NCBI RefSeq assembly: GCF_004341885.1
Contig: NZ_SLVX01000006.1
Location: 186,001-250,000, forward strand
Source of the DNA: Shinella granuli
GTDB lineage: Bacteria > Pseudomonadota > Alphaproteobacteria > Rhizobiales > Rhizobiaceae
Direction of reading: 5' to 3'
DNA length: 64,000 nucleotides
Under the pieces are notes generated by a model that saw only the letters and a program-made list of their open reading frames with translations, did not search any database and had not been told where the DNA came from. A program made the position numbers and the translations under genes. Positions 37,327 to 45,847 of this stretch are shown here, in pieces (positions within the stretch are counted from its first letter, which is position 1; every line of letters starts with the position of its first letter).

Positions 37327-37433
37327 CGCGCCCTCCTGTCGTTGCTTCGTGCCTGCATGCTAGCGGGCGGGGAGGGGCGTGGATAGGGCAGCGGGCGTTG
37401 ACGGTGTGTCACCGGGTTCGGCCATTGCCTCTA

Positions 37434-37808
37434 TCAGGTGTCGTCCGGGAGCTGCACAGCAGCACGCTCGGCGTCGATGATCAATGTGGGCAGGCGTTCG
37501 GTCACGATCGACCAGACGATTTCCTCATCGACATTGTCATAGGCGTGGCGAAGGATATTGCCGAGATCGCGGATTTGCCGCCATGGATGGTTTGGAAGCA
37601 GCGTTTCGGCGGTTCCACCGAGCTTGCTGGCCGCCTCGGATATCCACTCCAGGCACCGTTCCACCGCATCGCGGACCAGGTTGTTGCGTGCGAAAGCCTC
37701 TCGATCCATGCCGGTGGTATAGGTGAGGATGCTCGTCGCATTCTCGACGATGTCCTGGAGACGGGTCTTCGGCCGCTCAGTAGGCAATGACGCGCTCCCG
37801 CTCGACAT
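37434..37808 (-). CDS. HepT-like HEPN protein (toxin of a HepT/MntA pair)
   Basis: 124 residues, DUF86/HepT: helical, with TRLQDIVENATSILTYT at the start and IRDLGNILRHAYDNVDEEI near the C-terminus, the alphaproteobacterial form of the HEPN R...H-x-Y active-site segment. HepT toxins act as RNases or are silenced by AMPylation of the Tyr by the MntA partner. It overlaps the antitoxin gene by 32 bases; a TTG at 37787 is an alternative start. Confidence 0.85.
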   Translation of the reverse strand: MSSGSASLPTERPKTRLQDIVENATSILTYTTGMDREAFARNNLVRDAVERCLEWISEAASKLGGTAETLLPNHPWRQIRDLGNILRHAYDNVDEEIVWSIVTERLPTLIIDAERAAVQLPDDT

Positions 37809-38085
37809 TCTGCCGGAGCCTTTCTCTCTGGATCGGCTCGGGAAGCACGTCCACCGGCCGACCGGTGAGGTTTTCGATCATCTCCTTGAGATCGACAAGG
37901 GCGCCAAAGTAGCCGAAGCCGGACTGCCGGACCGGCTCCGAAAGCTTGACCAGAACGTCGATGTCGGAGCCGGCGGTGGCAGTTCCGCGCGCCACCGAGC
38001 CGAACAGCGAAATATGCTCCGCCCCCGCCGCCTCAAGTTCGGCGCGGTGTTCCAGAAGCTTCGCGATGATCTCGTCCCTGGTCAT
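37777..38085 (-). CDS. MntA-like minimal nucleotidyltransferase (antitoxin)
   Basis: 102 residues with the minimal nucleotidyltransferase motif GS-x-ARG...SDIDVLV (GSVARGTATAGSDID), the catalytic Asp pair intact. In HepT/MntA pairs this enzyme transfers AMP to the toxin's active-site Tyr. The gene precedes and overlaps the HepT gene, the standard order. Confidence 0.88.
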   Translation of the reverse strand: MTRDEIIAKLLEHRAELEAAGAEHISLFGSVARGTATAGSDIDVLVKLSEPVRQSGFGYFGALVDLKEMIENLTGRPVDVLPEPIQRERLRQNVERERVIAY

Positions 38086-38129
38086 GGGAAAATTCTACCA
38101 CGACGCGAGAAGGGCGTCGAGTTGGGGGC

Positions 38130-38381
38130 CTATGCCCCGTCGAGCGGCTCCGTGCCCTGCGGCTTGCCGGCGCGGTCGAGGCGGATCTTCTCGATGCGGT
38201 TCTCGGCGGCCGAGAGCAGCGTCTCGCAATGCTTCTTCAGCGCCTCGCCGCGCTCGTAGATCTCGATGGAGCGGTCGAGCGGCACGTCGCCGCGTTCAAG
38301 GGCGGCGACGATCTTCTCCAACTCCTCCACGGCCTGTTCGAAGGAGAGGGCGGAGACGTCAGGGGCGGCGGCGTTGGTCAT
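38130..38381 (-). CDS. xseB: Exodeoxyribonuclease VII small subunit
   Basis: 83 residues: [19 protein letters not shown], the XseB signature, followed by [21 protein letters not shown]. It associates in several copies with XseA for single-strand DNA degradation; xseA is not in the window. It begins 2 bases after the deacetylase-like gene ends, so the two are coupled. In related rhizobia I recall dxs following directly; here 3.9 kb intervenes. Confidence 0.95.
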   Translation of the reverse strand: MTNAAAPDVSALSFEQAVEELEKIVAALERGDVPLDRSIEIYERGEALKKHCETLLSAAENRIEKIRLDRAGKPQGTEPLDGA

Positions 38382-38383
38382 GG

Positions 38384-39310
38384 TCAGCCTCTCATCAGGC
38401 GAAAGATATGGGTGGCGGCGGATTCGGCGAGGCCTTGCAGGTCGTAGCCGCCTTCCAGCAGGCTGACCACCCGGTTGTTCGCCGATTTTTCGGAAAGCTC
38501 CATCAGCTTGGCGGTCGCCCAGTCGAAATCGTCGGCGACGAGATTGATCTGCGCCAGGGGGTCGCGGTGATGGGCGTCGAAGCCGGCGGAGATGATGATC
38601 AGGTCCGGCCGGAAATCGGCGACGCGCGGCAGGACGCGCGACCGGAAGGCGTCGCGGAAATGGTCGCTGCCGTCGTTCATCGAGAGCGGCGCATTGACGA
38701 TGTTGCCGGCGCCCGTCTCGTCCTTCGCGCCGCTGCCGGGATAGAGCGGCATCTGGTGCGTCGAGCAGAACAGCACCGAGGGGTCGTCGTAGAAGATGTC
38801 CTGCGTGCCGTTGCCGTGGTGCACGTCCCAGTCGACGATGGCGACGCGCTCGGCGCCGTGCGCCTTCTGCGCATGGCGGGCGGCGATGGCGGCATTGTTG
38901 AAGAAGCAGAAGCCCATTGCCCTGTCGCGCTCGGCATGGTGGCCGGGCGGGCGGGCGGCGACGAAGGCATTGTCCGCCTTGCCGGTGAAGACGGCGTCGA
39001 TTGCGGCGATGGCGCCGCCGATGCCGGTCAGCGCCGCCTGCAGCGTCGCGGGGCTCGCATAGGTATCGGCCTCGACCTGGTTGATGTCCTCCTCCGGCAT
39101 GGCGGACATGACGGCGGTGAGGTGGCGCTCGGGATGGGCGAGCAGCACGACGTCCTCGTTCGCCTGCGGCGCCTTCTCGCGAACGAGCGGCGAAAAGCGC
39201 TCGTGCTCGAGCGCGAGGTTGATCGCCCGGATGCGGTCCGACCGCTCCGGGTGGCCCTCCGGCGTATGGTGCTCGAGGAAGATCGGGTTCTCGAAGAGAA
39301 ACGTCGTCAT
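38384..39310 (-). CDS. Histone deacetylase-like amidohydrolase
   Basis: 308 residues, class II HDAC/AcuC-like arginase fold. Active-site motifs are complete: ARPPGHHAE (His-His), [15 protein letters not shown] (Zn Asp and His), [12 protein letters not shown] (second Zn Asp), LEGGYDL (Tyr). Likely removes acetyl or other acyl groups from lysine or polyamine substrates; the true bacterial substrate is unknown. Gene order deacetylase-xseB is conserved in rhizobia. Confidence 0.92.
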   Translation of the reverse strand: MTTFLFENPIFLEHHTPEGHPERSDRIRAINLALEHERFSPLVREKAPQANEDVVLLAHPERHLTAVMSAMPEEDINQVEADTYASPATLQAALTGIGGAIAAIDAVFTGKADNAFVAARPPGHHAERDRAMGFCFFNNAAIAARHAQKAHGAERVAIVDWDVHHGNGTQDIFYDDPSVLFCSTHQMPLYPGSGAKDETGAGNIVNAPLSMNDGSDHFRDAFRSRVLPRVADFRPDLIIISAGFDAHHRDPLAQINLVADDFDWATAKLMELSEKSANNRVVSLLEGGYDLQGLAESAATHIFRLMRG

Positions 39311-39379
39311 GGCCGGAAGCTACCCATTGCGGTTCACGAGGTCCACGGGAAATGGGCCGTGTCCACGGCTTTTCAACCG

Positions 39380-40330
39380 TCAGGGGGCGAGAAGCAGCTT
39401 TCCGGTGCGCGCGGGATCCTCCTGCCGGGCGAGCGCGGCGGAAAGGTCGGAAAGGGGAAAGACGCCGTCGACGGCCGAGCCGAGGACGCCGGCGCGGATG
39501 CCCGCAAAGCTGCGCGCGAAGGCCGCCTCGATCGCCGCGCGCGGCGCCGAATGCACCCAGTTGCGCAGCCAGAGGAAGGAGAAGGCCACCGTCTCGCGCC
39601 GGCTCGCCACCAGCGCGGCATCGAGCTGCGCCCCGCTCAGCGCGCCATACTGGATGAAGGCGCCGCCGTCGCGGACCTGCCGGAACAGCGCATTGCCGGG
39701 CTCCCCGCCGACCGCGTCGAGCACCGCGTCGAGCGGCGGGGCGGCGTGGGGAACGACCTCGCCGGCAAATGTCTCCGCCAGCCGCGCCGCGCTCGCCGCG
39801 CTGCGCACGAGGGCGACGGGCTGGAAGCCGGCCTCGGCCAGCAGCGCCAGCAGCATGCCCCCGATGGCGGAGGCCGCGGCCGTGACGCCGACACGCTGGC
39901 CCCCTGCCGCACCGAAATGCGTCCTGGCGGCCTCGACCAGCCGGAAGGCCGTCAGCGGGTTCACATAGGCCATGGCGGCGGCCTCGTCGGAAAGGTCGTC
40001 CGGCACGGCAAAGCACCAGTCGGCCGGGCGGAGAAGAAAGGGCTGCCACAGCCCGCTCGCGCCGATCGGCAGCACGCGCTGGCCGAGGGAAAGCCCGCTG
40101 ACGCCCTCGCCGAGGGCAGAGATCTCCCCGACGCCCTCGAAGCCGGGCACGAAGGGCAGCACCGTGCGGCTGCGATAGGCACCGGTGACGGGGATGAGGT
40201 CGGAGGGGTTGATTGCCGCGCGGCGGATGCGGATTTGCACTTCGCCGGGGCCGGGCGCGGTGCGCTCGGCTTCTTCCAGGCGGATCACTTGCCGGGGATC
40301 GCCGAACGCTCTAACAACGGCACGGAACAT
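39380..40330 (-). CDS. MDR family zinc-independent oxidoreductase (quinone reductase/ETR-like)
   Basis: 316 residues, medium-chain dehydrogenase fold: GroES-like N-terminal domain ([30 protein letters not shown]) and Rossmann domain. The nucleotide loop reads [12 protein letters not shown] rather than the common AAGGVG. No catalytic or structural Zn cysteines, so it belongs to the quinone-reductase / enoyl-thioester-reductase branch. Divergent from the thioesterase gene. Confidence 0.88.
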   Translation of the reverse strand: MFRAVVRAFGDPRQVIRLEEAERTAPGPGEVQIRIRRAAINPSDLIPVTGAYRSRTVLPFVPGFEGVGEISALGEGVSGLSLGQRVLPIGASGLWQPFLLRPADWCFAVPDDLSDEAAAMAYVNPLTAFRLVEAARTHFGAAGGQRVGVTAAASAIGGMLLALLAEAGFQPVALVRSAASAARLAETFAGEVVPHAAPPLDAVLDAVGGEPGNALFRQVRDGGAFIQYGALSGAQLDAALVASRRETVAFSFLWLRNWVHSAPRAAIEAAFARSFAGIRAGVLGSAVDGVFPLSDLSAALARQEDPARTGKLLLAP

Positions 40331-40351
40331 GGCTTAACCCCGGGACAGGAC

Positions 40352-40753
40352 GTGGAACAGGCGGCAGACATCACGGTCAGCGAGGTCCGGATACCCTTCC
40401 GCGATATAGACATGCACGGCCACATGCACAATGCCGCCTATTATGCCCATGCCGAGGCGGCCGTCGCCGGGCTCTGGCGGCACCGGCCGCACGGCGCTGA
40501 TGATCCGGTCTATTTCGTGCGCAAGTCCGGCTGCACCTTCCATCGCGGCCTGAAGCTCGACGATCTCGCCTGCCTGAAAGTGTCCGTCACGCGCATCGGC
40601 GCGACCTCGCTGAGCTTCGCGGTCGCGATTTCCGCAGAAGGCGCGCCGGTCGCCGACCTGGAGATCGTCTGGGTCGCCGTCGATCCGGCAAGCCGCCAGC
40701 CCGTCAACGTGCCGCAGCCAGTGCGCGACTGGCTGAAGTCATTCCTCGCCTGA
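40352..40753 (+). CDS. Acyl-CoA thioesterase, 4HBT family
   Basis: 133 residues, hotdog fold: IPFRDIDMHGHMHNAAYYAHAEAAV contains the catalytic D-x-x-x-HxxN pattern (positions quoted in part), and AVAISAEGAPVADLEIVWVAVD forms the later strands. Hydrolyses an acyl-CoA; substrate unknown. The GTG at 40352 is the only sensible start in frame, preceded by AGGAC. Its 3' end overlaps the convergent GFA gene by 15 bases. Confidence 0.85.
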   Translation: MEQAADITVSEVRIPFRDIDMHGHMHNAAYYAHAEAAVAGLWRHRPHGADDPVYFVRKSGCTFHRGLKLDDLACLKVSVTRIGATSLSFAVAISAEGAPVADLEIVWVAVDPASRQPVNVPQPVRDWLKSFLA

Positions 40754-41134
40754 CGCCGTCCCGACCCGCAGCCAGCCCGGCCGGCAATCCTCGAAGGAAT
40801 GGTATTGCGGCGCAAGCACCGGATCGGCCGGATCGTCGAAGCCGCCGATCAGCAGCGCCACGACCGGTTCGTCGTCGATCGCGCCGATGGAGCTGCCGCA
40901 GGCCGGGCAGAAGGCACGGCTGGAATAGGCGGAGGAGCGCCAGGTGGCGGGCCTGCCGCCGCTGCCGGTCCAGGCGAGGCGCTCGGCGGGAAACTCCACC
41001 CAGGCGGCGGTCGGCGCGCCCGTATGCCGCTGGCAGAAGCGGCAGGAGCAGGTATGCGGCCTTTCCGCCACGCCCCGCGCCTCGAAACGGATGGCGCCGC
41101 ACAGGCAGCCGCCGGCATGGATCTTCTCGCCCAT
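40739..41134 (-). CDS. GFA family (Mss4-like zinc) protein
   Basis: 131 residues with all zinc cysteines: GGCLCGAIRFEA, CSCRFCQRHTG, FCPACGSSIG. The family is named after glutathione-dependent formaldehyde-activating enzyme, but most members have no shown activity. Starts MGEKIHAGG at 41134. It lies 8 bases after the thiolase, at the end of the bioMNY run. Confidence 0.9.
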   Translation of the reverse strand: MGEKIHAGGCLCGAIRFEARGVAERPHTCSCRFCQRHTGAPTAAWVEFPAERLAWTGSGGRPATWRSSAYSSRAFCPACGSSIGAIDDEPVVALLIGGFDDPADPVLAPQYHSFEDCRPGWLRVGTASGEE

Positions 41135-41142
41135 GGTTCCCC

Positions 41143-42318
41143 TCACGGTTTCCGGAAAAGCGTCACGATCCCCATGCCGCCGCCGATGCCCATCATGGCA
41201 AGCGCCTCGGCGCCTGCCTCCGCCGTCCGCATCTGCGCGAACAGCCGCGTGACGAGGATCGCGCCGGAGGCCCCATAGGGATGGCCGAGCGCCAGCGCGC
41301 CGCCCTCGCGGTTGACGGCGGCGGGATCGATGCCGAGCGCATCGAGGCTGGCGAGCACCTGGGACGCGAAGGCCTCGTTGAATTCGATGAAGGGAACGCG
41401 CGCTGCGTCGAGGCCGGGATGGCGGGCGGCGAGCTTCTGCATGGCCGGCACGGGGCCGAGGCCGAGCAGGTTCGGATCGACGCCGGCGACCGCGCTGTCG
41501 ACGATTTCCAGCAGCACCGTCAGGCCCAGTCTCTGCGCCTCGGCGAGCGACGTGACAAGCATGACGGCGGCGCCGTCATTGACCGGGCAGGCATTGCCCG
41601 CCGTCACCGTGCCGCCGGGGCGGAAGACGGGCTTCAGCGCGGCGAGTTTCTCCAGCGCGGTGTTTTCGCGCGGGCATTCGTCGCGGGAGACGGTGCCGGC
41701 GGGCGTGTCGACCGGCACGATCTCGCCGGCAAAACGCCCGGCCTTTTGGCGCGCCACGGCGCGGCGATGGCTTTCGAGCGCGAAAAGGTCCTGCCGCTCC
41801 CGGCTGATGCCGGCATGGGCGGCGACGTTTTCGGCGGCGATGCCCATGTCCGGATCGCCCACCGTATCCGGCGCCATGCGGGCGCGGCGGAGCGGCTCGG
41901 GCGTGCCGCCCGGCGTCGACGGCGGGCGGAAGCGCAGATGGGCGCGGCTGGTGCTCTCGGTGCCGCCGGCAAGGTAGAAGCGCCCGGCGCCCGCCTGCAC
42001 CAGCCGCGCCGCCAGCGCGATCGCCTCCAGCCCGGCGCCGCATTGCCGGTCCACCGTCATGCCGGGCACGGAAATCGGAAGGCCCGCCTCCAGCGCGGCA
42101 AGGCGTGCGAGATTGCCGGCGCTGTTGGCGGCATTGCCGAGGATCACGTCGTCGACGGCATCCGGCCGCAGTCCCGTCTCGGCAAGGATTTTCCGGATGA
42201 GCGGCACGGCGAGGCTGGCCGGCTCGATGGCCGAAAGCGTGCCGCCGATGCGGCCGATCGGCGTGCGGAAGGCCGCGGCGACGACGGGGATACGGTCAGA
42301 GGAAACGGTCGAGCGCAT
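41143..42318 (-). CDS. Thiolase (acetyl-CoA acetyltransferase family) lacking the second catalytic Cys
   Basis: 391 residues. Thiolase fold with the nucleophile C93 (DRQCGAGLEA), NEAF (FNEAFASQ) and GHP (H346 in LGHPYGASG). The C-terminal CxG motif, whose cysteine is the general acid/base, reads G-I-G at 377-379 (MMGIGGGMG). So three of the four hallmarks are kept. It overlaps the acyl-CoA ligase gene by 23 bases. Position next to bioY and an AMP-forming ligase parallels Bacillus yhfS. Canonical Claisen chemistry is doubtful; degradative or altered acyl transfer is possible. Confidence 0.88.
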   Translation of the reverse strand: MRSTVSSDRIPVVAAAFRTPIGRIGGTLSAIEPASLAVPLIRKILAETGLRPDAVDDVILGNAANSAGNLARLAALEAGLPISVPGMTVDRQCGAGLEAIALAARLVQAGAGRFYLAGGTESTSRAHLRFRPPSTPGGTPEPLRRARMAPDTVGDPDMGIAAENVAAHAGISRERQDLFALESHRRAVARQKAGRFAGEIVPVDTPAGTVSRDECPRENTALEKLAALKPVFRPGGTVTAGNACPVNDGAAVMLVTSLAEAQRLGLTVLLEIVDSAVAGVDPNLLGLGPVPAMQKLAARHPGLDAARVPFIEFNEAFASQVLASLDALGIDPAAVNREGGALALGHPYGASGAILVTRLFAQMRTAEAGAEALAMMGIGGGMGIVTLFRKP

Positions 42319-43783
42319 CGTTCTCCTCCGCCACCCATTGCCGCACGGTCTTCGCCGCCACCTTGCCGGAGGACGTCACCGGCATGGCGCGGCACAGCCA
42401 GATGCGGCGCGGCTGCTTGTAGCGCGGCAGGAATTCCGAGAGCGCGGCCGTCAGCGCCCAGGGCGTCAGGCCCGGCCGTTCCGGCTCGATCACCGCGACG
42501 AGCTCGCTGCCGAGATCGGCATGGTCGATGCCGAAGACATGGGCGGCGCGCACGAGGCTGGTGTCGCACAACGCTGTCTCCACCTCCGAAGGATAGATGT
42601 TGTTGCCGCCGGACAGCACCATGCCGCCCGAGCGGCCGAGCAGGTGCAGCATGCCGTCCGTCTCCAGAAAGCCGAGGTCGCCGACGGTCGCGCGCGCGCC
42701 GAAGCGGGAAAGTCCCGCCCCGTCGCCCTGCCCGAGATAGCCGGTCGCGACCAGCGGGCTCTCGACGAAGACCGTGCCCGTCTCGCCCGCCGGCAGCGGC
42801 CTGCCGGCATCGTCGAGCACGGCGATCCTGACGCCCGGAAAGGCCCTGCCGACCGCCGTGGAGGAGGCGGCCTCGCCCGGCGCGGTAACGGTGACGAAGC
42901 CGAGTTCGGAGGCACCGTAATATTCGCGCAGCGCCGCCTTGGGGAAATGCGCCGCGCAGAGCGCATGGTCCGCCGCCGTCAATTTCGCACCGGCGATCGT
43001 GATGGCCGTGACGCCGGTCACCGGGGGCTCCGCGGCGAGCCGGCGCAGCATGGTCGGCACCAGGACGAGGCGGCGGATCGTGTTCGCCCCGATCGTCGCC
43101 AGCGCGGCATCCGGATCGAAATGCGCGGCAGAATGGAAGGCGCCGCCGGCAAGCAGCGTCTCGGTCATCGCATAGAGCGCAAGGCCATGGGCGAGGGGGC
43201 CGGGAGCATAGGTGCTCACCGTTTCGTCGATGCCGAAGAAGGGGGCGCCCGTGGCAAGGCTGGTCCGCCAGGAGCGCCGGTCGCGGATGATCGGCTTCGG
43301 ATCGGCCGTCGTGCCAGAGGTGAAGACGATGAGGAACGGATCGTCGGCTGCCCCTTCCGGCAGGGGCGGCGCGTCCAGCGCGGCGCTTTCGGCGATCACG
43401 TCCCACGCATCGCCGTGCCGGCTCTCGACGACGAGGTCCGCTCCGTGGGCCGTGACAAGAAGGTCGGGGTCGATTTTCCGGATCAGGCGCTGGCGCTGGG
43501 CTTCCGGCAGGTGCGGATCGATCAGCGCGGCGCAGTTGACGCCGGCCGTGGCGGCCGTGAAGGCGGCGGGAAAGAGCGCGTGGTTGCCGGTCATGATCGC
43601 GACCAGCCGGTTTTCCGGCCCGATGGCGCTGCGGCCTTGCGGGGCGAGGTCGGCGAAGGCGGCGTGGAACCGCCGGGCGGTCGCCGTGAGCGCGCCGTAG
43701 GAAAGAACCCGGTCCTCCAGGTGGAAGGCCGGGTTTGAGGGGCTTTCGGCGGCGTGCCGTTCGAGGGCGCCGGAAAGCGGCAT
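42296..43783 (-). CDS. AMP-forming acyl-CoA ligase linked to the biotin transporter
   Basis: 495 residues, ANL superfamily. Phosphate loop FTSGTTADPKPII, hinge region GDLGFLETDGMLHLLGRSGG, and the C-terminal catalytic Lys in SSGKVAAKTVR; all conserved, so probably active. It adenylates a carboxylate and transfers it to CoA. The gene starts 4 bases after bioY stops. The same bioY-ligase-thiolase grouping occurs as yhfU-yhfT-yhfS under BirA in Bacillus subtilis. The substrate may be a biotin-related or pimeloyl-type acid (inference). Confidence 0.88.
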   Translation of the reverse strand: MPLSGALERHAAESPSNPAFHLEDRVLSYGALTATARRFHAAFADLAPQGRSAIGPENRLVAIMTGNHALFPAAFTAATAGVNCAALIDPHLPEAQRQRLIRKIDPDLLVTAHGADLVVESRHGDAWDVIAESAALDAPPLPEGAADDPFLIVFTSGTTADPKPIIRDRRSWRTSLATGAPFFGIDETVSTYAPGPLAHGLALYAMTETLLAGGAFHSAAHFDPDAALATIGANTIRRLVLVPTMLRRLAAEPPVTGVTAITIAGAKLTAADHALCAAHFPKAALREYYGASELGFVTVTAPGEAASSTAVGRAFPGVRIAVLDDAGRPLPAGETGTVFVESPLVATGYLGQGDGAGLSRFGARATVGDLGFLETDGMLHLLGRSGGMVLSGGNNIYPSEVETALCDTSLVRAAHVFGIDHADLGSELVAVIEPERPGLTPWALTAALSEFLPRYKQPRRIWLCRAMPVTSSGKVAAKTVRQWVAEENDALDRFL

Positions 43784-43787
43784 CGGC

Positions 43788-44351
43788 TCAGGCGCGCTGC
43801 GGCAGCAGCGGATAGCCGGCGAGCACCGCGCGGCCGGCCAGCATGGCGACGAAGGCCTTGATGAGGTCGCCGGGCACGAAGACGAGCGAGGCGAGGGCCG
43901 TCTCGAAGAAGGCCTTGCCGCTCATATAGGCGAGCCACGGAACGCCGAAGAGGTAGACGACCGCGATGCCGCCGACGACGGAGGCGGCGAGGAAGGTGAG
44001 GAACTGCGCCAGCTCCGGCTGGTCTTCCTTCGCGAAGCGCTCGGCGATCAGGCCGCAGACATAGGCGCCGAAGAACCAGCCGACGAGATAGCCGGCCGTC
44101 GGCCCGGCAAAGACGGCAAGGCCGCCGCGCCCGCCCGACAGGACCGGCAGGCCGATCGCAACGAGCAGCAGCACGAGCAGCACGGCCGCCGCGCCGCGCC
44201 TTGCGCCGAGAATGCAGCCGGCGAGCATGACGCCGAGCGTCTGCGCGGTGATCGGCACCGGAATGAAGCCGAGCGTGAGCGGCGGCAGCAGGCCCAGCAC
44301 CACGATAATCGCGGCGAAGAGAGCGACGAGGACGATGTCTCTGGTGGTCAT
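43788..44351 (-). CDS. bioY: Biotin ECF transporter S component
   Basis: 187 residues with six predicted helices and the BioY signature segments PITAQTLGVMLAG, ILGARRGAAAV and GPTAGYLVGWFFGAYVCG. It binds biotin in the membrane and, with BioM and BioN downstream of the same promoter, drives uptake. The ATG at 44351 is preferred to a TTG 21 bases upstream. Gene order on the minus strand is bioM-bioN-bioY-ligase-thiolase-GFA. Confidence 0.95.
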   Translation of the reverse strand: MTTRDIVLVALFAAIIVVLGLLPPLTLGFIPVPITAQTLGVMLAGCILGARRGAAAVLLVLLLVAIGLPVLSGGRGGLAVFAGPTAGYLVGWFFGAYVCGLIAERFAKEDQPELAQFLTFLAASVVGGIAVVYLFGVPWLAYMSGKAFFETALASLVFVPGDLIKAFVAMLAGRAVLAGYPLLPQRA

Positions 44352-44387
44352 GTCAGGTTCCCCGGTGGACAAAATTGGGTCGAATGC

Positions 44388-44993
44388 TTAGTGCCGCCGA
44401 AAGCCGCGCGCGTCAATCGCCATGGCGATCGTGTCGGCGTCCTTCAGCGTCAGGATGATGAGCGGCACGAGGGTGGTCAATGGCCGGACCGGCAGGCCGC
44501 GCGCCCGGTGCGCATCGGTTATCTCGCCGTAACGTGCGAAGATCTCCGGCACGAAGCGGATGACGAGGCCGACCGCGAGACTCACATCGGCCGCGCGCAC
44601 GAAGCCGAATCGTTCGAGCGGCGTCAGGAGCCGGGTGATCTCGTCCATGAAGGCGGAGATGGAGGTCGTGGCGGTGACGGCGGCGGCGAGCAGAACCAGC
44701 GCGCTCAGCCGGCAGAAGACGACCAGCGCCTCGTGCAGCGAATGGAAGGCATAGTTCGCGGCCGCGACGAGCAGCACCGTGAAGAGCACGAAGCGCACGC
44801 GCCGCAGGGCCTCGCGAAAGCCGATGCCGGTCGAAAGGTAGAGGATGGCGGAAAGCCCGAGCGCCGGCACGAGGATGCGCAGGTCCGAAACGATAAAGAG
44901 CCCGATCGCGGCGGCGAAGAGCAGGACCAGCTTGCCGCGCACGGGCATCAGGTGCAGCGGCGAATCGCCCTCGATGTCGAGCCCGTTCAGCAT
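44388..44993 (-). CDS. bioN: Biotin ECF transporter T component
   Basis: 201 residues, EcfT fold with about five helices and the two coupling-helix Ala-Arg-Gly motifs (AHRARGLP and IDARGFRR) that contact the ATPase. It transmits ATP hydrolysis by BioM to BioY. The start overlaps the bioM end by 7 bases; bioY follows 36 bases later. Confidence 0.93.
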   Translation of the reverse strand: MLNGLDIEGDSPLHLMPVRGKLVLLFAAAIGLFIVSDLRILVPALGLSAILYLSTGIGFREALRRVRFVLFTVLLVAAANYAFHSLHEALVVFCRLSALVLLAAAVTATTSISAFMDEITRLLTPLERFGFVRAADVSLAVGLVIRFVPEIFARYGEITDAHRARGLPVRPLTTLVPLIILTLKDADTIAMAIDARGFRRH

Positions 44994-45667
44994 GCCGCGA
45001 TCTCCCGGTAGGCGCGAATCGCCTCCGCCGGCCGGTCGTCGGCCGCAAGCCGGCCCTCGTGGAAGACCAGCACCCGGTCGAAACCGTCGAGCAGCGCGAG
45101 ATCGTGCGTGATGACGAGCACCTGCTCCGGCAGGCCCGCCACCGTGCGCTCGATAAGCGCGCGGTTCTTCAGGTCGAGCTGGTTGGTCGGCTCGTCGAGG
45201 ATCAAGAGGTCCGGCCCGGTGACGAGCACGCTGGCGATCGCGCCGAGCTGCGTCTCGCCGCCGGAAAGCTCGTGCACGCGCCGCCGCGCCAGGTGGGATA
45301 TGCCGAAGCGGGCGAGCACCGCCTCCGTCCGCTCGGCGATCTCCGCCTTGCCGAAGCCGCGGTTCTTGAGGCCGAAGGCGATGTCCTCGGCAAGGATCGG
45401 CAGGATCATCTGGTGCTGCGGGTTCTGGAAGATGAAGCCGGTCTTGCCGCGCGCGGCCGCTTCGTCGGCCACCGTGTCCAGCCCGTCGACCGTCACCGTG
45501 CCGCCCGTCGGCTTGACGAGGCCGTTGATCAGCCGCGCCATGGTGGTCTTGCCCGATCCGTTGAGCCCGACCACGCCGATGCGCGATTCGCTCAGCGCAA
45601 GCGTGAGCGGATGAAGCGCGGCGCGTCCGGCATAGGTCACCGTTGCGGCGGAGAAGACGATATCCAA
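44987..45667 (-). CDS. bioM: Biotin ECF transporter ATPase
   Basis: 226 residues, ABC ATPase of the EcfA/CbiO class: Walker A GLNGSGKTTM, signature LSGGETQLG, Walker B LLILDEPTNQLD and H-loop ITHDLALL. First gene of the minus-strand bioMNY run. I looked for the alphaproteobacterial BioR box (TTATCTATAA type) between 45668 and 45847 and did not see one. Confidence 0.94.
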   Translation of the reverse strand: MDIVFSAATVTYAGRAALHPLTLALSESRIGVVGLNGSGKTTMARLINGLVKPTGGTVTVDGLDTVADEAAARGKTGFIFQNPQHQMILPILAEDIAFGLKNRGFGKAEIAERTEAVLARFGISHLARRRVHELSGGETQLGAIASVLVTGPDLLILDEPTNQLDLKNRALIERTVAGLPEQVLVITHDLALLDGFDRVLVFHEGRLAADDRPAEAIRAYREIAAC

Positions 45668-45847
45668 AAGCGGGGTCCCGTTTCGTGGATGGTGGGGGAG
45701 CTATAGGCAATTCTACCGCACCTGCGAAGAGGTTTTCCGCACCGGCCCGTGCGATAAGCGACAATCCGGCAAGGGGCAAAGCGGCCGATCCCGCGTTACT
45801 GTCGAAATCGGGTGGAACAAACCAAGAATATGTGCCTATCATCCACC

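Noticed and set aside
37946-40753. 935-codon plus-strand open frame ending in the thioesterase
   Set aside because: Only the last 133 codons match a protein family; the rest is antisense to the MntA, xseB, deacetylase and MDR genes.
45668-45847. BioR operator upstream of bioM
   Set aside because: Searched for TTATCTATAA-type sites; only a partial CTATAG string near 45703 was seen, which does not form the required dyad.
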